Assembly: GCF_036985505.1 (NCBI RefSeq)
Contig: NZ_BTGQ01000005.1
Span: forward strand, 324,797-388,796
Source of the DNA: Croceitalea sp947503285
GTDB taxonomy: Bacteria; Bacteroidota; Bacteroidia; Flavobacteriales; Flavobacteriaceae
DNA: 64,000 bases
Direction: 5' to 3'
Below are positions 38,931 to 46,893 of this stretch, piece after piece (positions within the stretch are counted from its first letter, which is position 1; each line of letters starts with the position of its first letter). Made by a program: the position numbers and the translations under genes. The notes under the pieces are model-generated. The model did no database searches. It was given only the letters and a program-made list of their open reading frames with translations, and had not been told where the DNA came from.

Positions 38931-41351
38931 TTATTCCGTACGCAAGCTCTTTATAGGGTTAACAACTGCAGCTCGGGCAGCTTGATAACTTATGGTAAAA
39001 AGGGCCACCAGCATGACACATACTATGGCCACACCAAATACCCACCATGGAACGTTGATATGGTAAGTGTAATTTTCGAGCCATTGTTGCATGAAATAAT
39101 AGGCCACTGGTACGGCAATGAATCCAGAAAACAGTATTAATAGCACAAAATCCCTCGAAAGCATCTTGAAAATACTTAAGATAGAGGCCCCTAGTACTTT
39201 GCGAATCCCGATTTCCTTAATACGTCTTTCTGCCATAAAGGAAGCGAGGCCGAACAACCCTAAACAGCTAATGAAAATGGCTAGAATCGAAAAGGTTCCC
39301 GATAATTTACGCATACGTTCCTCCGCCTTGAATTTGTTGCCAAAAGCACTGTCGACAAATTGAAATTCAAAGGGTACACTGGGGGCAAATTTGGCAAATT
39401 CCGTTTCGATACTTTGCAAAGCATGCATCAGGCTTTTCTCAGGTGGTAATTTTAAGTTGATCCAGTTGGTTTCATTGTAGTTTATACTGTAAATCGCCTG
39501 TTGAACAGGCTCAAAAGGGGATTCGGTCAATAGGTTCTTGACGACCCCAATTACCTTATGTTCGCCGTCATACCATCGAATGGTCTTTCCGATCGGGTCT
39601 TGAAGCCCCATATATTCCACGGCGGCCTCATTAAGTACATAGGCAGTGGAATCTGAGGCAAAGTCCCTTGAGAAATCCCTACCTTCCTTCATTTGCCAGC
39701 CTATGGTCTTGCCATAATCATGAGATATATAAAAATTCACAATATTGGTAATAAAATTGGGATCTTTTCCCTCCCATTCATAACCCCCGTTACTATGCCA
39801 GACCTCGGTCATGGGACTGGAAGATTCTGACATTTCAATTACGCCAGCATTGTTTTTAAAGGCTTCACGCAATGTATTGTATTTGCCCTCAAAATCTTCA
39901 GTGGTTTTTTCCACCATAATCAGCCCGTTTTTGTCATAACCGATTGGGCGATTTTTGGAATGTTGTATTTGTTGATTGACGATCATTGTAGCCGAGACCA
40001 AAATAATCGAGACCATAAACTGGACTACGACCAGTACCTTTCGGAAAGAAACCGCTGACTTACCCGCACTGATAGTTCCCTTTAGAACTTTTACCGGGCG
40101 GAATGAAGAGAGGTAAAGTGCAGGATAACTTCCGGCCAAAAGACTGGTAATTAAGACTAACCCGAAGCCAACGCCCCAGAATACGGGATTTTCAAAAGGA
40201 AAGATAATTTGTTTGTCTGCCAGTGGGTTAAAAACAGGCAATAACAAAACCACTAAAATACATGCCAATACAAAAGCACAACATGTAATCACTAGGGATT
40301 CGAACAAAAATTGTAGTATCAATTGGTTTTTGTTCGAACCTACGGTTTTACGTATGCCGACCTCTTTGGCCCGTTTTTGGGATCTGGCCGTACTCAGGTT
40401 CATGAAGTTGATACAGGCCAATAGCAATACAAAGACACCGATTATGCCGAACATGCGAACATACTGAATTGCCCCTCCGCTAGATACCCCATTCTTGAAA
40501 TTGGACCTTAAATGCCAATCTTTCATCGGATGGAGAAAGATTTGGGGATTACTCTTTTTGGTAACCTCGGGAACATGGTTATAAAGCGTATTCGTAATTT
40601 TATCACTTACCGCAGGTATGGTCGATATATTGGCTACTTGAACAAATACCTGATAAGAGTTGTTGTCCCATAACTTTCGGTCGCGTGCGGTCTGTACCCA
40701 TTCATACATCGACACGTAGAGGTTCCAAGGGGCGATGAAATCGATTTGCTTGGTTTCTGAAAAGGCCGAAAGTGTCTCAAACATATTGGAATTCGACGGA
40801 AGGTCCTCAAAAACGCCCTTTACCGTTACCACCATCTTATTGTTCAGATGCAGTGTTTTTCCGATGGGCTCTTCGTTGCCGAAGAGATCTTCGGCCGCAG
40901 CTGCCGAAATTACGATGGCATTGGGTTCGTAAAGTGCGTCATAATCGCCCTTCAACATGTTTAAAGAGAACAAACGAAGGGCATCTTCTTCCATAAAGGC
41001 GCCGTATTCGTTCAGGTTTTTTTCTTCGAAGGATAATACAGCATCCCCAGGAAACGAACTCATGACCACATATTTGAAATCATCGGCATAAACACTTCGC
41101 AGTTCTTCGGCCAAGGGGTAGGGTTGAACATATCTTGTGCGTGTTTCCCCATTGTTGGTCTTATTTATTAGAACCTGGGCGATCCGGTCGTAGTTCTTGA
41201 AATTGGTATTGAAAGATTTTTCGTCATGGATCCATAGCCCGATGAGGATAGCCACGGCTAAGCCAAGAGCGAGTCCGCCTATATTGATCAATGAGTAGGT
41301 TTTGTTGACCAATAGGTTTCTCGCGGCTATTTTCAGATAGTTCTTAAACAT
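38931..41351 (-). CDS. ABC permease 14, two-FtsX-domain; first gene of unit B
   Basis: 806 residues, starting MFKNYLKIAARNLLVNKTYS. FtsX domain 1 reads ACINFMNLSTARSQKRAKEV then GIRKTVGSNK. Domain 2 reads KEIGIRKVLGASILSIFKML with SRDFVLLI, ending NPIKSLRTE. It is the close sister of permease 15 from the first residues on (INIGGLALGLAVAILIGLWI versus INIGGLALGMAVTLIIGLWM, and FKNYDRIAQV versus FKNKDRIAQV). The start codon is about 24 nt after the expected start of the predicted promoter at 41386-41401. Confidence 0.9.
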   Translation of the reverse strand: MFKNYLKIAARNLLVNKTYSLINIGGLALGLAVAILIGLWIHDEKSFNTNFKNYDRIAQVLINKTNNGETRTRYVQPYPLAEELRSVYADDFKYVVMSSFPGDAVLSFEEKNLNEYGAFMEEDALRLFSLNMLKGDYDALYEPNAIVISAAAAEDLFGNEEPIGKTLHLNNKMVVTVKGVFEDLPSNSNMFETLSAFSETKQIDFIAPWNLYVSMYEWVQTARDRKLWDNNSYQVFVQVANISTIPAVSDKITNTLYNHVPEVTKKSNPQIFLHPMKDWHLRSNFKNGVSSGGAIQYVRMFGIIGVFVLLLACINFMNLSTARSQKRAKEVGIRKTVGSNKNQLILQFLFESLVITCCAFVLACILVVLLLPVFNPLADKQIIFPFENPVFWGVGFGLVLITSLLAGSYPALYLSSFRPVKVLKGTISAGKSAVSFRKVLVVVQFMVSIILVSATMIVNQQIQHSKNRPIGYDKNGLIMVEKTTEDFEGKYNTLREAFKNNAGVIEMSESSSPMTEVWHSNGGYEWEGKDPNFITNIVNFYISHDYGKTIGWQMKEGRDFSRDFASDSTAYVLNEAAVEYMGLQDPIGKTIRWYDGEHKVIGVVKNLLTESPFEPVQQAIYSINYNETNWINLKLPPEKSLMHALQSIETEFAKFAPSVPFEFQFVDSAFGNKFKAEERMRKLSGTFSILAIFISCLGLFGLASFMAERRIKEIGIRKVLGASILSIFKMLSRDFVLLILFSGFIAVPVAYYFMQQWLENYTYHINVPWWVFGVAIVCVMLVALFTISYQAARAAVVNPIKSLRTE

Positions 41352-41385
41352 GGTTCTCTATGGTTATGGTTTCTTCTAAAAAGGT

Positions 41386-41401
41386 ATCGACTACTATGCC
41401 A
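41386..41401 (-). promoter_or_regulatory. Candidate sigma-54 promoter of unit B (permease 14)
   Basis: On the minus strand CTGGCATAGTAGTCGAT: -24 box TGGCA at 41401-41397, -12-like TCGA at 41390-41387. The enhancer-like pair starts 63 bp upstream, matching the 64 bp at tolC and one helical turn more than the 54 bp in units C and D. Confidence 0.5.
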
Positions 41402-41463
41402 GAATAACAACTATTTGATTTTCAACTATTTGATTTCAAAAATAAAACTGAAACACTTTTTCG

Positions 41464-41502
41464 TGTCAACTATTTTGACAACTCATGTACAACATGTTTA
41501 CA
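41464..41502 (-). promoter_or_regulatory. Paired 17-bp enhancer-like sites, unit B
   Basis: TGTCAACTATTTTGACA (41464-41480) and TGTACAACATGTTTACA (41486-41502), both TGT-N11-ACA near-palindromes, start exactly 22 bp apart. They are between permease 15 (ends 41523) and permease 14. Confidence 0.62.
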
Positions 41503-41522
41503 ATGGTATCGCTTCGTGTGGA

Positions 41523-43922
41523 TTACTCTGTACGCAAGCTCTTCACTGGGTTTTGTTTTGCCGCCCGTATGGCTTGAAAACTTACGGTCAAGACAGTGAC
41601 CCCCATAGCACCGATCATTGCCAAGGCAAAAATCCACCATTTTAAGATCACTCGATACGGATATTCTTGTAGCCATCCATTCATCACGTAATAGGCAATG
41701 GGCACGGCAATAAAACAAGAGATGACGACCAACTTTAAAAAGTCTTTGGAGAGCATGTTCCAAACATTGAAAACGGAAGCGCCCAAAACTTTTCGTACCC
41801 CTATTTCTTTGGTACGTTGTTCCGCCACAAACGATGTAAGGCCAAATAGGCCCAAACAACTGATAAGGATGGCCAAGGCCGTAAAAATACCCGATAAGGT
41901 ACCAATACGCTGTTCGGCAGCAAATTTGGTGGCGTATTCTTCGTCTACAAAGTCATATTCGAAAGGAATAGCTGGAAAGTTCTCTTTAAAGACCCGCTCA
42001 ATAACGGCCAGGTTTTCCCTAGCACTACGGTTCGGATTCAACCTGAGGTTATAGTAGCTGAAATTATTGTGACGGTCATAGACATATATGCCTTGTTTAA
42101 CAGGCTCATATGGTGATTGGGCAATCATGTCTTCAACTACGCCGATAATCTTCATCGGGGGGTTGGGATCGTCTACATCGGTATCCCTTAATAATTGACC
42201 GACCGGATTTTCCATTCCTAAATACTCTTTTGCGGTTTGGTTTATCAAGACCCCTAAGGAATCAGAGGCAAAATCCCTTGAAAAATCCCTTCCTTCCACA
42301 ATTTTGAGGTTTAAGGTCTTGGCATATTCGGTGGAAACTTCCGTCCACGCCAGGTCTTCTTGAAACCCGTCTGGTTTCCCTTCCCAGGTAAAACCACTTC
42401 TATTCGACCAAATACGGGTTGTTGGGCTACTTGAAGTAGCCATTTCAATAGCGGCACCTGAGCTAATGAACTGTTCACGCATTAGATCTGTTTTTCCCTC
42501 AAAATCTTGGCTAAAAGTGGGTATTTGTATCAGACCCTCTTTATCATAACCGATAGGCCTGTTTTTGGCATGATTGATTTGTTGCATGACAATGACCGTA
42601 CCGATTATGAATGCCACGGATACGGTAAATTGGAGCACCACCAGAATTTTTCTCGGCAAACCGGCATATTTGCCTGATTTAAAGGTTCCTTTCAGCACAT
42701 CGACGGGTCTGAATGATGAAAGGTATAGTGCAGGATAACTGCCGGCCAACAATGCAGTAAACAAAATAAATGCTACAGAGATTAGCCAAAAAATACCATT
42801 CCCCCAAGGGAACGAAATTTCTTTTCTAGCAAGATCGTTAAATCCGCTCAGTGATAATAACAGAATGATGACGGCAACGATATAGGCGAATAGAACAACC
42901 AAGAAAGACTCGCTTAAAAATTGATAGACAAGCTGGCCTTTTTGTGAGCCTATGGATTTACGGATGCCTACTTCTTTAGCGCGTTTTTCAGACCTGGCGG
43001 TACTTAGGTTCATGAAGTTGATACAGGCCAGAAGTAATACGAAGGCCCCGATGATACCGAACAACCATACATATCTGATTCGGCCTCCGGTCTGTACACC
43101 GTTTTCGAAATTATTTTGCAGATACCAATCTTCCATGGGAAATAGGAATATTCTTGGATTGTACTGCACCACATCTTCATCTGCATTTTTCTTTATGTCG
43201 ATAATGGCATTGGTAATGCTTTCCATTGAGGTGTTATCGGCAATCTCAACGAATAGTTGAAATGAATTGTTCTGCCAATTATCCTTCGAGTTTTGCATCC
43301 ATTCTTGTGTGTTGTAATAATGATCCCATGGCATAATAAAATCCAAATCACTAAAAGAACAATTGTAAGGCAGATCTTCATAAACCGCACTCACCATCAT
43401 ATCATGTTCATTGCTAATGCGTACGGTCTTCCCGATAGGGTCTTCATTTCCAAAGAAAGCCTCGGCTGTAGATGCAGAGAGCATTATGGAATTGATTTCG
43501 CGCAACCCGTCTTTTTCACCCTTTAAGATGTTCAAGCCTAATAGTTCTGGGGCCTCGCGCTGCATATAATTACCGGGGCGCGACAAATTGACCTCACCGT
43601 ATTTGATGTAGGCCGTATTGGTCCATGAAGACATGATCAAATGCTTGAAATTGTTTCCGTAACCTTCCCTTAGCGCCGGTTCCAGTGGCAAGGGAATTGC
43701 AGGGCCGGTACCGGTGCGATTATTAAAAGTCTGTGACTGAAAAACTTGTGCAATGCGATCTTTATTCTTAAAGTTATCGTTGTGGGTCAGCTCATCGTGC
43801 ATCCAAAGGCCTATGATAAGCGTTACGGCCATACCTAGTGCTAAGCCTCCAATGTTGATGATGGAATACCCTTTGTTCTTTAAAAGGTTTCTCCATGCGA
43901 TTTTCAAATAGTTCTTGAACAT
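41523..43922 (-). CDS. ABC permease 15, two-FtsX-domain; next to GIN and ATPase
   Basis: 799 residues, starting MFKNYLKIAWRNLLKNKGYS. FtsX domain 1 reads ACINFMNLSTARSEKRAKEV then GIRKSIGSQK. Domain 2 reads KEIGVRKVLGASVFNVWNML with SKDFLKLV, ending NPVKSLRTE. Only 3 bp separate it from the GIN gene, so it is the permease most firmly in one message with tolC, hlyD and the ATPase. It is therefore the best candidate for the core partner of that complex, with the other fourteen as alternatives or additions. Its sister is permease 14. Confidence 0.92.
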   Translation of the reverse strand: MFKNYLKIAWRNLLKNKGYSIINIGGLALGMAVTLIIGLWMHDELTHNDNFKNKDRIAQVFQSQTFNNRTGTGPAIPLPLEPALREGYGNNFKHLIMSSWTNTAYIKYGEVNLSRPGNYMQREAPELLGLNILKGEKDGLREINSIMLSASTAEAFFGNEDPIGKTVRISNEHDMMVSAVYEDLPYNCSFSDLDFIMPWDHYYNTQEWMQNSKDNWQNNSFQLFVEIADNTSMESITNAIIDIKKNADEDVVQYNPRIFLFPMEDWYLQNNFENGVQTGGRIRYVWLFGIIGAFVLLLACINFMNLSTARSEKRAKEVGIRKSIGSQKGQLVYQFLSESFLVVLFAYIVAVIILLLSLSGFNDLARKEISFPWGNGIFWLISVAFILFTALLAGSYPALYLSSFRPVDVLKGTFKSGKYAGLPRKILVVLQFTVSVAFIIGTVIVMQQINHAKNRPIGYDKEGLIQIPTFSQDFEGKTDLMREQFISSGAAIEMATSSSPTTRIWSNRSGFTWEGKPDGFQEDLAWTEVSTEYAKTLNLKIVEGRDFSRDFASDSLGVLINQTAKEYLGMENPVGQLLRDTDVDDPNPPMKIIGVVEDMIAQSPYEPVKQGIYVYDRHNNFSYYNLRLNPNRSARENLAVIERVFKENFPAIPFEYDFVDEEYATKFAAEQRIGTLSGIFTALAILISCLGLFGLTSFVAEQRTKEIGVRKVLGASVFNVWNMLSKDFLKLVVISCFIAVPIAYYVMNGWLQEYPYRVILKWWIFALAMIGAMGVTVLTVSFQAIRAAKQNPVKSLRTE

Positions 43923-43925
43923 GGC

Positions 43926-44687
43926 TTAGTTGATTTTTTGGATTTTGGCTTCGCCGATTACGATTCCTTTATGAACTTCTGGAGAACCTTCATAAGCTAC
44001 AGTTGCCTCTCCGTAGGCCGTAACCTTGAGCCTGTCTTTAACGGCAATACGATAACTTCCCTCACCAAAAGCCGTAATTTTAGTGCTGTTGGTAGCGACT
44101 TGTAGGGTGTTGATCGTCGTTTCACCATAAGCGGTGATTTTCTGTCTATCGATACTTCCGCTTCTGAGTTCTAAATAACTCTCACCATATATGGTTGTCG
44201 TAAGGTTCTCAAATTGAACCTCATTGAAATAGACTTCAGACTCACCATATATTTTTAGCCTGAATTCAGGTTGGGTTAGTGGGCTTTCGCATATAAATTT
44301 TTGCTCCCCGCGCAATGAAAGTTCTTTCAGGGTGGTATACGTTACCGTTGCAGTGATAACAGTGCCTTTATAAATAGGCACTTTGTAATCATAATTATCA
44401 CCTTTCACATTTTTACTATCGGTATAGGTTTTGGCACCATCTAGGTAAAGGCGAAGTGTCGAGCCGACTACTTCAATGTTTAATTTGTCTATTGGCTCCG
44501 TACTGGTATGGACGGTAACTGATTCTGAGGCACCTTCAACAAAATTTACCGCGATATGCGGACTAACGATTACCTTTTTAAAATTGGCTACGGTCACATT
44601 TTTGACCTGTGCGAATGCGTTGCTAGAAAATAGTGCGAAACCTATGATGAACAGTTTCGCACTAAGGTTTTTGATTGGTGATTTCAT
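43926..44687 (-). CDS. GIN-domain (DUF2807) secreted protein with YGE repeats
   Basis: 253 residues from ATG 44687, where a signal peptide starts (MKSPIKNL...SSNAFAQ). The alternative ATG at 44711 would add eight residues ahead of it. The protein has the repeating beta-solenoid layout of GIN domains, but the turn motif is YGE(S/T/A) or FGEG (KIYGESEVYF, TIYGESYLEL, TAYGETTINT, TAFGEGSYRI, TAYGEATVAY) where the second GIN protein of the cluster has SGSS. It sits between the ATPase and permease 15 with gaps of 40 and 3 bp, so it belongs to the core transporter unit. Periplasmic or surface location is expected; the role is unknown. Confidence 0.82.
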   Translation of the reverse strand: MKSPIKNLSAKLFIIGFALFSSNAFAQVKNVTVANFKKVIVSPHIAVNFVEGASESVTVHTSTEPIDKLNIEVVGSTLRLYLDGAKTYTDSKNVKGDNYDYKVPIYKGTVITATVTYTTLKELSLRGEQKFICESPLTQPEFRLKIYGESEVYFNEVQFENLTTTIYGESYLELRSGSIDRQKITAYGETTINTLQVATNSTKITAFGEGSYRIAVKDRLKVTAYGEATVAYEGSPEVHKGIVIGEAKIQKIN

Positions 44688-44727
44688 GATGACTGTTTTT
44701 TGATTTTCCATTGATAAACAAACTCCT

Positions 44728-45423
44728 TTATATCATTGCCCCAATTGCCCTGTTTTGACTTTCTGTGACAATTTGACCATCAAATAGGTTGACTACCCTA
44801 TGTGCGTAATGTGAATCTCGATCTGAGTGGGTCACCATTACAATGGTCGTGCCTTCTTGATTGAGTTCGGTAAGCAGGTTCATGACCTCAATCCCGTTTT
44901 TAGAATCTAAGTTACCAGTGGGCTCATCGGCCAAAATCAATTTTGGGTTGGTAACCACGGCCCTTGAGATGGCCACCCGTTGCTGTTGCCCCCCAGATAA
45001 TTGTTGTGGAAAGTGTTTTTCCCGGTGTGCAATTTTCATACGTTCCAATACTGCCATGACCTTTTGCTTACGCTCAGCCTTGCCCATTTTCAAATAAATC
45101 AAAGGCAGTTCTACATTTTCATAGACGGTCAACTCGTCAATAAGGTTGAAGCTTTGAAAGACAAAACCCAAATTACCTTTTCGCAATTGGGTACGTTGAC
45201 TTTCTTTGAGACCGCCTACTTCATTGCCGGCAAAATTGTAACTACCCTCGGTCGGGTTGTCTAACATTCCGATTATATTCAATAGGGTAGATTTACCACA
45301 ACCCGATGGCCCCATGATGGCTACAAACTCCCCTTCTTCTACACGAAGGTTCACACTATTCAAGGCTAAGGTTTCTACCTCCTCTGTTCTAAAGCTCTTT
45401 TTTAAATTCTGGATTGTTATCAT
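44728..45423 (-). CDS. ABC transporter ATPase of MacB/LolD type (core unit)
   Basis: 231 residues. Walker A GPSGCGKST is at 38-46, the Q-loop Gln at 90, signature LSGGQQQRV at 142-150, Walker B LILADE at 162-167, D-loop with the standard Asp (GNLDS) and the switch His at 199. All catalytic positions are canonical, unlike the ATPase at 5570. The sequence class is that of subunits working with MacB, LolCE and FtsX-type permeases. Being in one unit with tolC, hlyD, GIN and permease 15, it is the likely energy source for the whole array. Upstream is a 212-bp gap to hlyD without a regulated-promoter module. Confidence 0.93.
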   Translation of the reverse strand: MITIQNLKKSFRTEEVETLALNSVNLRVEEGEFVAIMGPSGCGKSTLLNIIGMLDNPTEGSYNFAGNEVGGLKESQRTQLRKGNLGFVFQSFNLIDELTVYENVELPLIYLKMGKAERKQKVMAVLERMKIAHREKHFPQQLSGGQQQRVAISRAVVTNPKLILADEPTGNLDSKNGIEVMNLLTELNQEGTTIVMVTHSDRDSHYAHRVVNLFDGQIVTESQNRAIGAMI

Positions 45424-45607
45424 TTTTGTTCAATGGTTTACGATTAGTATAATGACATTTTATTCAATAGTGTGTGACACTCTACACGTCTTTTTTTAAT
45501 TCTAGTATTGCGAAGATTGCCCTTTCCGCTTATCAGACCTCTCCTTGAAAAAAGGAAAGGATTTACGACACATCTTTTTAAAAATTTAACCTGCATGGCT
45601 TTGATAG

Positions 45608-45638
45608 GCTTTCCCCTTTGGGGGCTAGGGGGCTTCTA
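45608..45638 (-). repeat. Stop-linked C/G-rich hairpin repeat
   Basis: The hlyD stop TAG is followed by AAGCCCCCTAGCCCCC-AAA-GGGGAAAG on the minus strand. The CCCC-AAA-GGGG stem and the GCCCCCT head match the copies after permeases 11 and 12. It could attenuate transcription between hlyD and the ATPase. The remaining bases of the gap (45424-45607) hold no motif I can name. Confidence 0.6.
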
Positions 45639-46886
45639 TTTTAAAACAATTCTTTCTGCTTCCCCGAAGCTATCGTAGTTGCTTGTGATTACTTGTTCCC
45701 CTTTTTCAAGACCTTCAAGTACCTCATAATATCTTGAATTCTGTTTTCCCACCCTAATGTTTCGGCGAATGGCTTCATCGCCATTAGGGTTTACTACAAA
45801 AATCCATTGTCCCCCGGTACTTTGAAAGAAACCACCTGTGGGCAATAATATGGCATCGCTTGAAGCCCCTAGTTGTAACTTGATGTTATAGCTCTGACCC
45901 GCTCGGATCGTTTCGGGCTTTTCATCGGTAAAAACCAAATCGACCTTAAATCGACCATTTCGAACCTCTGGGTATACTTTTCTTAACCTCAAGGGAAATT
46001 CTTGGCCATTTCTTTCAAAACTTGCTGAGAGGTCACGTTTTACACGATCGATATAGTGCTCGTCAATTTCAGCTTCTATTTTAAAATCGGTCAATACGTT
46101 TACTTGCCCGATTCGCTGCCCTTGGGCGATATTCTGCCCTATTTCAGCGTCTAAAAAACCTAACTGCCCATCAGCCGGTGCCCGAACATTCAAGTGATCC
46201 AATCGCTCATACACCATCGATAAGGTCTGCTGCATGCGGTTTAAATCCGTATCAAGACCTGAAAGTGATGTTTTACGAAGTTCATCATCTTGTTCGGTCT
46301 GTAATTTTACGATATCATGCTGCTTTTGGGCCAATTCAAAATTCTCTTTAGAGGTTAGGTATACTTCCTTGGAGATCAGTTCTTCTTTAAATAGCGCTTC
46401 ATTCTGCTCAAAGTTCCTTTTCAGGCGCTGCAGATCGGTACTTGCCGTGGCCAAAGAGCGTCTTCCCTCTACTTGCCTTGAATCAAAGGTTAATTTGGTG
46501 GATCTTAAGTCATTTTGCTTGAGCGCCAGATTACTTTCGCTAGCAAGAATTTGCTCGTACAAATTCATGTTCTCAAGTTTAAGTATGATATCCCCTTTTT
46601 TGACCATCGTACCTTCTTCGATCAGTTTTTCTGAAACCCTGCCCCCTTCATAGGCATCCATATATATTGTTGCGATAGGGGCGACGTTGCCGTTAATAGT
46701 GATGTAGTCATCAAACTTTCCTTCAGAGACCTGGGCAATGGAAAGACGATCTTTTTCCGTTCTAAAAGTGGAAACGGAGGTAGTGAAAAGTAATTTCCAT
46801 GCTACAAATAGTAAGAGTACGCCCAAGGCGATATAGCCATAATGTTTTGGGCGTAATCCTTTTTTCTTTTCGAGTTGTATATCCAT
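45636..46886 (-). CDS. Periplasmic adaptor, HlyD/MacA family
   Basis: 416 residues. A cytoplasmic basic stub is followed by one membrane helix (about 16-35). The lipoyl-like barrel-sandwich half (GNVAPIATIYMDAYEGGRVS, then EGTMVKKGDIILKLEN) comes next, then a long heptad-rich coiled-coil hairpin (about 110-230), the second lipoyl half (RAPADGQLGFLDAEIGQNI) and beta-barrel and membrane-proximal domains. It should link the inner-membrane permease to the TolC-like channel across the periplasm. It is 7 bp after tolC. It is the only adaptor gene in the region, so if the permeases other than number 15 need one, they must share it. Confidence 0.9.
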   Translation of the reverse strand: MDIQLEKKKGLRPKHYGYIALGVLLLFVAWKLLFTTSVSTFRTEKDRLSIAQVSEGKFDDYITINGNVAPIATIYMDAYEGGRVSEKLIEEGTMVKKGDIILKLENMNLYEQILASESNLALKQNDLRSTKLTFDSRQVEGRRSLATASTDLQRLKRNFEQNEALFKEELISKEVYLTSKENFELAQKQHDIVKLQTEQDDELRKTSLSGLDTDLNRMQQTLSMVYERLDHLNVRAPADGQLGFLDAEIGQNIAQGQRIGQVNVLTDFKIEAEIDEHYIDRVKRDLSASFERNGQEFPLRLRKVYPEVRNGRFKVDLVFTDEKPETIRAGQSYNIKLQLGASSDAILLPTGGFFQSTGGQWIFVVNPNGDEAIRRNIRVGKQNSRYYEVLEGLEKGEQVITSNYDSFGEAERIVLK

Positions 46887-46893
46887 GTTATAG

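Noticed and set aside
45424..45635. Fifth regulated promoter between hlyD and the ATPase
   Set aside because: No pair of TGT-N11-ACA sites and no TGGCA element in the right place; only the stop-linked hairpin is seen.
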